Source: Bacteroidales bacterium
GTDB taxonomy: Bacteria > Bacteroidota > Bacteroidia > Bacteroidales > UBA12077
NCBI GenBank assembly: GCA_003446015.1
Contig: DMBU01000198.1
Coordinates: forward strand, 1-21,226
DNA: 21,226 bases
Direction: 5' to 3'
How positions within the stretch are numbered: the first letter of the stretch is position 1; the number at the start of each line of letters is the position of its first letter. The notes under the pieces were generated by a model that saw nothing but the letters and a program-made list of their open reading frames with translations, was not told the origin of the DNA and did not search any database. Of the stretch, positions 1 through 7,180 are shown in pieces. Made by a program: the position numbers and the translations under genes.

Positions 1-2252
1 ACATACGGCGGATTCCCAATCACCACATCAAACCCGCCCTTGTATTCGGTACGAAATGCGTGTTGGTGCGAACATTTCATTTTTTCGATCCGACGGGTTA
101 ACCCGTCGCTTTGCGTTGGCAGCAGGTGTTTTTCCCTGTTGTTACGTATATATTCTATGGTATTTGCAAGTTGATTGTTGTCGGTAATTTCATTTTTGTG
201 GAAGCTTTTGGCCCAGAATTTTTCTTTGGTACCATCGGAATACATTGCATGTTGTTCTGAAATCGACGGGTTTACCCGTCGGTTATACTCAAATGCTGAT
301 CTGCCTTTCCATTTGCCAACCAGCTCTGAAAGTTCTTCTTGTTCGCATACGATAATTGCATGTACATGGTCGTTGCAAATGTTACACGCTAATATGTTTA
401 GCTGGTATTCTGCAGCTGCCCTGGCAAGTTCTTCGGCAATTATTTCCTGCTGTTCATCCGATAATTCGGGGTAGGTGGGTGAAATATATCCGGGCTCCAT
501 CTGACGGGTATATCCATCGCTTAATGCATATCGCGAATTATGCAATACCATGGTAACATGCCATGATCTTTTTTCTTTTTCTTTAAATACTTCAGGAAAC
601 TGTTTTTGCCAGTTAAATGCTTTTTCTCCTGCAATTTCATGATCATCAATTAAAGAATTGCCGCATTTGATATGATTACTTATTGTTGTAAGTTTTCTTC
701 CTTTTTGAGCAGTGCGTAACCAAAGCGATAGTTTTGCAATTTCAACCGATTCTTCGTTTAAATCAACTCCATAAATATTCTTCTCAAGAATTTTTGCTTC
801 AATATCTGAAAATACAATTGAGCCTCCTAATAATTGAGCTTTCAATTCATCAATTTTCTTGTGTTCTCCAATTAGAAACTCTAATGCCTGATTTAAAAAA
901 GCTCCCGATCCGCAAGCCGGATCAAGTATAGTAATATTCAATAACCACTCCCTGTATTCTGTTAATTTATTATCTAAATCTTTTACAATTTCTTTCTTAC
1001 GGTTTTTTCTGCCTTTGGCATATTCTTCATCTACAATTTCTAATTCAGCTCTCTTTTCTTCACAAAGTTTTCCGACCGTATTTTCAACAATGTATTTGGT
1101 GATGTATTTTGGAGTGTAAAAAATTCCGTCTTTTTTGCGCTTCGATTGTGTTTTATCGGCGGGGTTAACCCCGCCAGTCATCGATGCCTGAATATTTTCA
1201 ATTTCACCCAGCGAATGTTCGAAAATGTGACCTAAAATATTTACATCAACTTCGGTTTCGAAATCATACGTACTCAGTTGCAGCGTATGTTTGTGCAGCA
1301 ATTCATCGCTGATTTTGATATTGTCCAAAATGTCGTCAGGAGCAAATAGTCCACCGTTATATGAAAAAATATCGTCGTTAGGCACTTGTCCTTTTCTTCC
1401 TGTATTCAAGTAACCAAAATACTGTTTAAAAATGTCATACAATGGTTTATAAGCATCTTCGCGCTGGAGTATATTCCATCGCTCTAAAATTCTTGATACT
1501 GAATTCGGGGGTAAAAGATTCCTGTCTTCGGCAAAGAGAATAAATAAGAATCTATCCAAAAGTTTTTGAGTTTTCTTGAAAAGCACCAGCTTATCAAACT
1601 CAGGATTATTTTTTAGGATATCATCAAAGATCTCAGTTCTGAATCTGGAATAATCGTTATAAAGTTTTTTGGTTACATTTTCTTCCTGTAAGACGGATGA
1701 TTCTTTTATTTTAAGTGGAATATCATTTAAAATGTTGTCTTTCGAAAAACACAACCAAAGCAATGAAAAGTCTTCTTTGTTCAGATTGAACAAATCGAAT
1801 TCCAGATGGTCGATTGCATTCTGAATATAGAGTCGGATTTTCTCGAAGTTGGAAGTAATTATATACTGACACTTTGGATTATGGTTTTTGTATCCGAATG
1901 CTTGTGTTTCGACGGTATCAAGGTCGGTTGTTTGGGTCGATTTTAACTCAAATACTGCAACAACTTCATTATCCCGAAGAATTGCACCGTCCGCTTTTTT
2001 ACTATCGTCTGCGTTTTTCTTTTCTAAAACAATATTATAGTTTGGTTCGGGGTTTAAAATATATTCAAGAATGTTTACAAAAAGATTTCTTATAAATTCG
2101 GATTGAAATTCTTCTTCTTTCAGGTTTCGAATATTTTCCTGTATTTCGGGATTTCCAAAATAGGCTTGAAAGTCCTTGTATTTTTTACCAATTAGTTCCG
2201 GACTTAAATCGTTCAGGTATTTTTTAATTACAGAAGTTTGAAATAAACTCAT
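1..2252 (-). CDS. Eco57I-like restriction-modification protein with embedded RAYT transposase domain (3' end beyond window)
   Basis: Predicted single-chain restriction enzyme and N6-adenine DNA methyltransferase. It starts at the ATG at 2252 (MSLFQTSVIKKYL) and stays open for 750 codons to the left edge, so the C-terminal target-recognition part is not visible. The N-terminus has a PD-(D/E)xK-like nuclease core: D88-G89, then E102-L103-K104. FYTPKYI near residue 381 precedes methylase motif I, D444-P-A-C-G-S-G450, and the catalytic N747-P-P-Y750 sits at the very edge. In ordinary members the stretch like FNWQKQFPEVFKE leads directly into GGFDVVIGNPPYV. Here about 175 residues (562-736) with Y1/HUH transposase features lie between them, in frame. 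Frame was checked at NPPY, at both palindrome-coding sites and through the junction, with no stop seen. The family call is firm. Target specificity, and whether the protein still restricts, cannot be told from the sequence. Confidence 0.88.
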   Translation of the reverse strand, partial: MSLFQTSVIKKYLNDLSPELIGKKYKDFQAYFGNPEIQENIRNLKEEEFQSEFIRNLFVNILEYILNPEPNYNIVLEKKNADDSKKADGAILRDNEVVAVFELKSTQTTDLDTVETQAFGYKNHNPKCQYIITSNFEKIRLYIQNAIDHLEFDLFNLNKEDFSLLWLCFSKDNILNDIPLKIKESSVLQEENVTKKLYNDYSRFRTEIFDDILKNNPEFDKLVLFKKTQKLLDRFLFILFAEDRNLLPPNSVSRILERWNILQREDAYKPLYDIFKQYFGYLNTGRKGQVPNDDIFSYNGGLFAPDDILDNIKISDELLHKHTLQLSTYDFETEVDVNILGHIFEHSLGEIENIQASMTGGVNPADKTQSKRKKDGIFYTPKYITKYIVENTVGKLCEEKRAELEIVDEEYAKGRKNRKKEIVKDLDNKLTEYREWLLNITILDPACGSGAFLNQALEFLIGEHKKIDELKAQLLGGSIVFSDIEAKILEKNIYGVDLNEESVEIAKLSLWLRTAQKGRKLTTISNHIKCGNSLIDDHEIAGEKAFNWQKQFPEVFKEKEKRSWHVTMVLHNSRYALSDGYTRQMEPGYISPTYPELSDEQQEIIAEELARAAAEYQLNILACNICNDHVHAIIVCEQEELSELVGKWKGRSAFEYNRRVNPSISEQHAMYSDGTKEKFWAKSFHKNEITDNNQLANTIEYIRNNREKHLLPTQSDGLTRRIEKMKCSHQHAFRTEYKGGFDVVIGNPPY
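91..108. repeat. REP-like perfect palindrome inside the transposase coding region
   Basis: CGACGGGTTAACCCGTCG is an 18-bp perfect palindrome, much more GC-rich than its surroundings. On the coding (minus) strand it is translated as SDGLTRR. It shares the GACGGGT half-site with the copies at 264 and 502. REPs recognised by RAYT enzymes are palindromes of this kind; the link here is inference from co-location. Confidence 0.75.
264..281. repeat. REP-like palindrome inside the transposase coding region
   Basis: CGACGGGTTTACCCGTCG differs by one base from the copy at 91. It has 8-bp arms around TT. It is read in another frame relative to the protein (RRVNPSI), which shows that the DNA repeat, not the peptide, is what is conserved. 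Confidence 0.75.
502..519. repeat. Degenerate REP-like palindrome inside the transposase coding region
   Basis: TGACGGGTATATCCATCG keeps the GACGGGT half, while the right arm has drifted (one mismatch and one G-T pair). It encodes SDGYTRQ on the minus strand, parallel to SDGLTRR at the copy at 91. It looks like an older copy of the same repeat. Confidence 0.55.
1158..1175. repeat. REP-like perfect palindrome inside the methylase coding region
   Basis: GGCGGGGTTAACCCCGCC is an 18-bp perfect palindrome that shares the GGGTTAACCC core with the copy at 91. It encodes GGVNPA, an in-frame addition just before the KRKKDGIFYTPKYI motif of the methylase. It sits outside the transposase insert. Confidence 0.7.
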
Positions 2253-2409
2253 TGTCTTAATTCATTTAGGATTCCTAAATTAGTAATTTTTGGGGAAAGA
2301 AATATTAATTTTTTACGATTGTCCACTTTTATTCATAATTGTTGATAATGATTTTCTTCATTTGCCCCGTCCCTAAAGGGTGTGAAGAAAATCAATTTGG
2401 TCCCCTACC

Positions 2410-2427
2410 TGACGGTCATAGCCGTCA
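2410..2427. repeat. REP-like imperfect palindrome upstream of the RM gene
   Basis: TGACGGTCATAGCCGTCA has 6-bp arms (TGACGG/CCGTCA) around a 6-nt loop. It shares the TGACGG half-site with the palindromes inside the neighbouring transposase-bearing gene. A further TGACGGG half-site with GC-rich context occurs near 2765. Confidence 0.55.
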
Positions 2428-2531
2428 AGTTAAGGAAATAATTAAATGCTAAATATTGAGCGAAGGCCCGACAACGTCTATCTTCATGAGCGATAGCGAA
2501 TAAAACGGCGAGCCATAGGGCAAGGGTGAAT

Positions 2532-2596
2532 GTGATAAGTTTTGGAATTCTAGCAAAGGAGTTTACTTACTTTGCTTAGAATTGTTAACTTATCAC
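2532..2596. repeat. Long imperfect inverted repeat (65-nt hairpin)
   Basis: Outer arms GTGATAAGTT (2532-2541) and AACTTATCAC (2587-2596) match perfectly. Inner arms AATTCTAGCAAAG (2546-2558) and CTTTGCTTAGAATT (2570-2583) match with a one-base bulge. Together they form one long hairpin with an 11-nt loop. It could be a small structured repeat or the core of a non-autonomous element. It has no U-tract and so is not an obvious terminator. Confidence 0.65.
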
Positions 2597-2637
2597 AGAG
2601 AGCGGAGAAGCATCGTTTTGTCTTGATCTTTTTTGAA

Positions 2638-2663
2638 ACTTTTTTGGATCAAGCCAAAAAAGT
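2638..2663. repeat. Perfect inverted repeat with 10-bp arms
   Basis: ACTTTTTTGG and CCAAAAAAGT flank the loop ATCAAG. It lies within the repeat-like intergenic region, about 285 bp before the kinase start. It is terminator-like in shape but lacks a GC-rich stem and has no gene ending just upstream, so it is listed as a repeat. Confidence 0.5.
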
Positions 2664-2945
2664 GGAATCATAATGCAAATAAGCTTATTGATGCTTCTTT
2701 AGCACACTAAAAGCAGTTATTATAAACATTAAATAATTGATATTAAAATATACATTTTCTTATCCTGACGGGAATGGCCTAGCGGCTGGCAGGCTTCTGA
2801 AGTTTGGGGCAAACAAATAGATTTTCAATTTATTTGCATAATATTTATGACACAAAACGGACATTCAAATAATTTTTTAATATCATTAATTTTTATTCTT
2901 TACAATCCATTCATTTTTATTATATTTAAAGTTCATTTTATCTAA

Positions 2946-5153
2946 ATGAATATGAAACTAAAGTTTGAATACAAAATTACACTTGCTTATTTAGTTTTGG
3001 GTAGTTTATGGATATTATTCTCTGATAAAGTTTTATATCATTTCATTCCGGATGGTATTAAATTAACTGCTTTACAAACCTACAAAGGTTGGTTTTATGT
3101 TATCACAACGGCAGTACTTTTCTTTTACTTTATAAAACATCATTTAAATAAAAACAGAACTGCAAGTTTTGAGTTAAAGAATAAAACAGAAGAATATTAT
3201 ACCTTATACGAAGAATATAAATCGCAAGCAGAAAATCTAAACATTGCAAAAGAAAAAGTTGAAGAAAGTTTACAACAGTTTAAACTTCTTATAGAAAATG
3301 CACCAATCCCGATTTTTATTCAAACAGATGAGTGTTTTGCCTACGTTAATAAAGCATTGTGCAGCTTGTATGGAGCAGAAAATGAGAATGAACTAATTCA
3401 TACTGTAGTTTTAGATCGTATTCATCCGGATTACAAAGACTTTGTACGAGAAAGGATTTCCACTCTTAATAAACAACAGCTTATTGCCCCAAAAATAGAA
3501 TACAGGCATTTAAAACTAGATGATACAGAAATAGATGTTGAAGTTATGGCTGTACCTTTTAAGTACCATGATAAAAATGGAGCACTTGTATTTATCAGAG
3601 ACATAACTTCGATAAAACAATATATAAAAGAGATTGAAGAAAAAAATTATTTTATACAAAAAGTTTTGGATAACCTGCCTATTGGTATTGCTCTTCATAA
3701 ATTTAATGAGGGAACTGCAACGTATTTAAATAAAAAGTTTGAAGAGATATATGGCTGGCCGGCAAAAGAATTAAGGGATATCAAAACTTTCTTCGAAAAA
3801 GTATACCCTGATGAAGATTATAGGAGTAAAATAACAAGTATTATAATGAAAGATATTGAATCAGGCAAAGCAGAAAACATGCATTGGGAAAATATTGAAA
3901 TAACACAAAAAAGTGGTGATAAACGTATTATTAATGCCGTAAATATTCCGTTAACGGAACAAAATACGATGGTCTCAACGGTTATGGACATAACAACCCA
4001 AAATCTATTTGAAAAAGAACTGATAGTAGCTAAAGAAAAATCGGAAGAAAGCAATCGGTTAAAAACGGCATTTTTAAACAACATCTCTCACGAATTCAGA
4101 ACACCATTAAATGGGATGCTTGGTTTTCTGGATTTAGCATTAAATGAAAACCTGGATCACGAGAAAAAAAGGGAGTATTATCAAATTATAAAAGAAAGTA
4201 GTACACAATTTCTAAATATATTAACCGATGTTGTTGAAATATCTGAAATTCAAAGTAAAATTGATAATACTAAAATTACAACCTGTAATCTTAACGAAAT
4301 AATTAGTAATGTGATCAATGAAAAGAGGACGCAGTTAAACAAAAAAAACATAGAATTAAGATTGGAATTAGATTGTAAAGAAGAAGAATTACTAATTCAA
4401 ACAGACTATCATAAATTAGAACGATCATTAATGCATGTTTTAGATAATGCAATCAAATTTACACATGAGGGAAATATCCGGTTCAATTGTAAACGCGATA
4501 AGCATGAGGTAGAAATTAGTGTAACGGATAACGGAATTGGAATCTCAGCAGAAGAACAAACCAGGATTTTTGAACCTTTTAGACAAATTGAATTTGGAGA
4601 AACCAGAAACTATGGAGGTAATGGAATTGGATTATCATTGGTTAAATTTAATATTGAAAGACTGGGAGGAAAAGTCAGCTTGGAATCAGAATCAGGCAAA
4701 GGTACTAAAGTAGTTTTAAGGATACCGGCTAACAACTTGTCTCCCGACAGTTTCCCTAAAAAAGAAAAAGCTATGAGCAATATTAATTGGAAGAATAAGA
4801 CTATTCTTATTGTAGAAGATGATTGGGTTAATTACCAATTCCTGAATGAAGTTGTTTCAGATTTAGGTGCCAAAACTTTATATGCAAAAAATGGATTGGA
4901 AGCCATTGATTTGTGTAAAGGATCAGAAAATATTGATCTGGTATTGATGGATATTAAGATGCCTGAAATGAATGGGTATGAAGCAACTAAACGGATTAAG
5001 GAAATAAGACCGGACCTTATTGTTATTGCTCAGTCAGCCTATGCCCTGCAAAATGAAATTAATCAGTACAAAGATGTTTTTAAGAGCTATATTACAAAAC
5101 CTATTAATTCAGAAACTTTAATAGAGCAGCTTAAATTGCATTTAGCCGATTAG
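2946..5153 (+). CDS. Membrane-bound PAS-PAS hybrid histidine kinase with C-terminal receiver
   Basis: Sensor kinase of a phosphorelay, 735 aa. Two hydrophobic segments (about 8-27 and 46-63) flank a short external loop. The phrase GSLWILFSDKVL is typical of the N-terminal module of many PAS kinases. A coiled coil (about 70-110) leads to PAS 1 (112-225) and PAS 2 (237-355). The HisKA domain has its phosphoacceptor at H382 in NNISHEFRTPLNG. The ATPase domain shows the N-box around D500-N-A, DNGIGI at 528 and GGNGIGLSLV at 557. The receiver (about 618-732) has E624-D625-D626, phospho-acceptor D669 in LMDIKMPE, and the switch lysine in ITKPI. Every catalytic element is intact. No DNA-binding response regulator lies next to it, so its partner and signal are unknown. 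Another ATG two codons downstream is also possible. Confidence 0.93.
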   Translation: MNMKLKFEYKITLAYLVLGSLWILFSDKVLYHFIPDGIKLTALQTYKGWFYVITTAVLFFYFIKHHLNKNRTASFELKNKTEEYYTLYEEYKSQAENLNIAKEKVEESLQQFKLLIENAPIPIFIQTDECFAYVNKALCSLYGAENENELIHTVVLDRIHPDYKDFVRERISTLNKQQLIAPKIEYRHLKLDDTEIDVEVMAVPFKYHDKNGALVFIRDITSIKQYIKEIEEKNYFIQKVLDNLPIGIALHKFNEGTATYLNKKFEEIYGWPAKELRDIKTFFEKVYPDEDYRSKITSIIMKDIESGKAENMHWENIEITQKSGDKRIINAVNIPLTEQNTMVSTVMDITTQNLFEKELIVAKEKSEESNRLKTAFLNNISHEFRTPLNGMLGFLDLALNENLDHEKKREYYQIIKESSTQFLNILTDVVEISEIQSKIDNTKITTCNLNEIISNVINEKRTQLNKKNIELRLELDCKEEELLIQTDYHKLERSLMHVLDNAIKFTHEGNIRFNCKRDKHEVEISVTDNGIGISAEEQTRIFEPFRQIEFGETRNYGGNGIGLSLVKFNIERLGGKVSLESESGKGTKVVLRIPANNLSPDSFPKKEKAMSNINWKNKTILIVEDDWVNYQFLNEVVSDLGAKTLYAKNGLEAIDLCKGSENIDLVLMDIKMPEMNGYEATKRIKEIRPDLIVIAQSAYALQNEINQYKDVFKSYITKPINSETLIEQLKLHLAD

Positions 5154-5422
5154 TTTTAATTTTCTATCAAGTTAAAAATTCACTTTTTAGTAAATAACAA
5201 TGGCAGTTGCCTGCTTGCAAAGTGGCTTAACAAGCCTTAAATTCTTTTACAACAAATGAATCATTTATTTTTAATAGTCCAAACATACAAATATACACCA
5301 AGCTAATTATCAATCGTTTCAACTTTACTAATGATCTGTCTTTTAAAAGGGAAAAGAAGAAATAGAATAATTTATATTTCATTACACACTAGAAAATGCT
5401 TCGTATATTTAATATATAGAGC

Positions 5423-5662
5423 TTATTTACCGATAGCTACTTGTTGTTTCTTTTCCCTTTTGCATGAGCATTTTAAATGACACTCCACTAAAGTTAATCT
5501 GCTTTCACGTGATAAATTCTCATAAACTTTAAATCTATCTTTCATTGTTAGCTCCCTGATAAGTTTATATGGACAGTTCTCTAATTCATCTTTAAACGGA
5601 CAGTCAAATATTAATCCTGTGTATTTATATGCTAACATTGTTTCAATCATAAATATAAACAT
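5423..5662 (-). CDS. Small cysteine-rich conserved hypothetical protein
   Basis: A 79-residue protein with an ordered cysteine pattern: C21 and C30 in DCPFKDELENCP, then C61, C65 and C67 in ECHLKCSCKRE. I associate the CPFKDELENCP phrase with small conserved proteins of Bacteroidota but know no function. The cysteines could bind a metal or an Fe-S cluster (inference). Candidate starts are M1, M5 and M9; the first is adopted and the true start may be M5 or M9. It is 22 bp downstream of the flavodoxin-like gene on the same strand, so the two are probably co-transcribed. The 269 bp between it and the kinase hold no evident gene. Confidence 0.7.
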   Translation of the reverse strand: MFIFMIETMLAYKYTGLIFDCPFKDELENCPYKLIRELTMKDRFKVYENLSRESRLTLVECHLKCSCKREKKQQVAIGK

Positions 5663-5684
5663 TGTAATTTTTTTAGAATAAATT

Positions 5685-6104
5685 TTATTTTATAAATTCA
5701 TCTAAAATAACTTTGTCTTTCTCAGAAAGCTTACCATTTCGTGACTTCAGGTTAGGTAGGGATATGTTACTGTTATGGTTAAAATGCTTTGCCATATTTT
5801 TAAACATAGTACCAGTTCTGATTTTAAAAGTTGCAAATAAAGCTACTTTAGTATTTTCTGGGACTGATATCTTTTTAGCATAATCGCCCCAGATTTTATC
5901 AGGTTTCTGGAAAATAAGCATTAATCCCTTTGTCCAACATCCCAATAATAAATAATCGGCATTTTGAATCAGATCCTGTTGATATTCTTCAACAGAGAGA
6001 CATAATGTATCTATCTGTTTCGCTTTAAAATATGCGCCTAACTCTTGTGCATAATTCTTAGTTGTTCCGGTTTTACTTTGGTAAAAAATGATTGCTCTTT
6101 TCAT
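5685..6104 (-). CDS. Flavodoxin-like protein
   Basis: 139 aa, close to the size of a short-chain flavodoxin. The N-terminal beta strand RAIIFYQS runs into S10-K-T-G-T-T-K16, which matches the FMN phosphate-binding loop (S/T-x-T-G-x-T). A second strand, YLLLGCWTKG, fits the region lining the isoalloxazine ring, and VALFATF a later strand. A soluble FMN-binding electron carrier or quinone-reductase-like role is likely; the electron partner is unknown. It lies between the NmrA-type oxidoreductase gene (67 bp upstream) and the small Cys-rich gene, all on the minus strand, so a redox-related unit is possible. Confidence 0.8.
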   Translation of the reverse strand: MKRAIIFYQSKTGTTKNYAQELGAYFKAKQIDTLCLSVEEYQQDLIQNADYLLLGCWTKGLMLIFQKPDKIWGDYAKKISVPENTKVALFATFKIRTGTMFKNMAKHFNHNSNISLPNLKSRNGKLSEKDKVILDEFIK

Positions 6105-6171
6105 GTTTTATGATTTGGTTTTATTCTCGTTTAATTTGCTTTACTTAATATTATATTGATTATTTATTTGC

Positions 6172-7101
6172 TTAATTATCTCCCTTTTCCAAACAATCAT
6201 AAATTTTTTCTTTTTTTAATTTTTCGGCATATTGTGTTATGCTAAGCGAGGGAGTTCCTAAGATATCATATGTACCGTAATCTTTTGCTAAAAAACTTTC
6301 GCTTGAAACAGTAAAATAGTCGCTCATATGTTTTACATATTTCATTTCTTTACTGAACAGAGCCAAAAGCTTAATAATAAAGGCTGGCAAAAGTTTGATT
6401 TTGGTAGGTTCCGAATATGCATCCCAAAAAGCTTTAGCTGCTGCAGTATGTTGATATCCTTTATTGCCCTGTATTGGAAACTCTTTAAAGAATGCTTCAG
6501 GATTTCCAATTGCATTTATTAAATGCATGGTGTAATCATAACAATTAACAAAATATATAGGATCAGTAGTATTACCAATAACTGAATATACCTTATTTCT
6601 GCGGTAGATTATAAAACTATCGGCAAACCAACTGCAATGCAATATAGTGTAAGGTATTCCGGAATTCTTGAGAAGTTTATGACCTTGCTTACGGATTATA
6701 TTGGGTATAAACTCAAAACGGTTTTGCTTTTGAACGTTATCAAATGCCCCTAAGCCCGATATGGCAATGATTTGCTTAATGTATTCCTTATTAACTGCAT
6801 GAAGAATATTTTCAACACCTTCGCGCTCTGTGGAGTACGGAATATTGATATCTGTTGTTTGTGTTGAAAGGTTAAGATAAAGATACTCGGTATCTGAAAG
6901 GGCCTTTTTTAGTTCAGATACATTCTTTAAATCAGCTTCAATAAATTGCAGCGATGTATTGGGTTCAAACAAACGTTTTGCCTTAGCAATGTTTCGGGCA
7001 ATAAGTTTAATTTCAAAACCGGATTGTAAAAGGAATTTTACAACGGGTACGCCCAGATTTCCTGTACCTCCGATAATACTGATTTTCTTTTTCTCATTCA
7101 T
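6172..7101 (-). CDS. NmrA-like / atypical SDR NAD(P)-binding protein
   Basis: 309 aa from the chosen ATG at 7101 (MNEKKKISIIGGTGNLG). The Rossmann nucleotide-binding loop is G11-G-T-G-N-L-G17, as in atypical short-chain dehydrogenases of the NmrA type. The segments IIAISGLGAF and IPYTILHCSWFADSF fit the later strands of that fold. No Tyr-x-x-x-Lys catalytic pair is evident, so it may be a redox sensor or a reductase of unknown substrate. The reading frame is open back to 7167, but that longer form would run across a TAnnTTTG box and a palindromic operator, so the shorter start is preferred. A Crp/Fnr-type regulator gene ends 79 bp upstream on the same strand and is a likely controller. Confidence 0.82.
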   Translation of the reverse strand: MNEKKKISIIGGTGNLGVPVVKFLLQSGFEIKLIARNIAKAKRLFEPNTSLQFIEADLKNVSELKKALSDTEYLYLNLSTQTTDINIPYSTEREGVENILHAVNKEYIKQIIAISGLGAFDNVQKQNRFEFIPNIIRKQGHKLLKNSGIPYTILHCSWFADSFIIYRRNKVYSVIGNTTDPIYFVNCYDYTMHLINAIGNPEAFFKEFPIQGNKGYQHTAAAKAFWDAYSEPTKIKLLPAFIIKLLALFSKEMKYVKHMSDYFTVSSESFLAKDYGTYDILGTPSLSITQYAEKLKKEKIYDCLEKGDN

Positions 7102-7129
7102 AGCTCTTGTCTTAATTAATATTTTCAGA

Positions 7130-7137
7130 CAAAAGTA
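7130..7137 (-). promoter_or_regulatory. Probable -7 promoter box (TAnnTTTG) for the NmrA-type gene
   Basis: Minus-strand TACTTTTG matches the Bacteroidota -7 consensus TAnnTTTG exactly and lies 28 bp before the ATG. No TTG is found at the usual distance for a -33 element, which fits a promoter that depends on an activator bound upstream. Confidence 0.5.
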
Positions 7138-7158
7138 TGACAGGTTCCCAATACAATC

Positions 7159-7176
7159 TTTTGACAAAAGTCAAAA
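7159..7176. promoter_or_regulatory. CRP/FNR-type operator dyad
   Basis: TTTTGAC-AAAA-GTCAAAA is a perfect 7-bp inverted repeat with a 4-bp spacer. It contains TTGAC-N4-GTCAA, the geometry of CRP/FNR-family sites (FNR: TTGAT-N4-ATCAA). If transcription starts just after the box at 7130, its centre is near -40, the class II activator position. The gene immediately upstream encodes a Crp/Fnr-family protein, its most likely ligand (inference). Confidence 0.55.
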
Positions 7177-7180
7177 TCGA

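Larger units (their letters stand above)
45..569 (-). mobile_element. REP-associated tyrosine transposase (Y1/HUH, IS200-like) domain inserted in frame in the methylase
   Basis: Residues 562-736 of the restriction protein read as a RAYT/Y1 transposase domain. The opening is RSWHVTMVLHNSRY. The HUH metal site is H629-V-H631 (context NDHVHAII). The segment FWAKSFHKNEI is followed by IEYIRNNREKH, whose Y701 matches the nucleophilic tyrosine of the family (typical context IEYIxxNPxK). All catalytic residues are present, so single-strand DNA cleavage activity is plausible. The insert is a whole number of codons (about 525 bp) and the methylase resumes at YKGGFDVV. No IS ends, second ORF or separate start is evident, so it seems to be expressed only as part of the fusion. 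Boundaries are estimated from where methylase-like sequence stops and resumes. Confidence 0.82.
2253..2945. other. Gene-free repeat-like region between the RM gene and the histidine kinase
   Basis: No credible coding sequence was seen on either strand over about 690 bp. The centre (roughly 2400-2830) is less AT-rich than its flanks and is crowded with inverted repeats, listed separately. The phrase around 2620-2665 (TTGATC...TTTTTTGGATCAAG) resembles an interspersed intergenic sequence that I associate with Bacteroidota genomes, but this cannot be confirmed here. The region must also hold the promoter of the kinase (right end) and that of the RM gene (left end). No TAnnTTTG box with a good upstream element stands out for either. 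Confidence 0.5.

Noticed and set aside
91..519. CRISPR-like array from repeated GACGGGT palindromes
   Set aside because: Copies are irregularly spaced (about 155 and 220 bp apart), diverge in sequence and lie within an open coding frame. There is no repeat-spacer periodicity.
175..2095. Four plus-strand ORFs (175-474, 356-556, 734-931, 1874-2095)
   Set aside because: They lie antisense to the continuous minus-strand restriction-modification frame, overlap one another and have no recognisable protein features.
2638..2663. Possible rho-independent terminator
   Set aside because: The stem is mostly A-T and no gene ends just before it in either direction, so it is recorded as a repeat instead.
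5224..5236. Small hairpin GGCTT-AAC-AAGCC after the kinase gene
   Set aside because: It has only a 5-bp stem, is 70 bp past the stop and is without a clean T-tract, so it is too weak to call as a terminator.
7102..7167. Upstream ATG extending the NmrA-type protein by 22 residues
   Set aside because: The extension would be encoded by the operator dyad and -7 box, and precedes the expected MNEKKKISIIGGTGNLG start.
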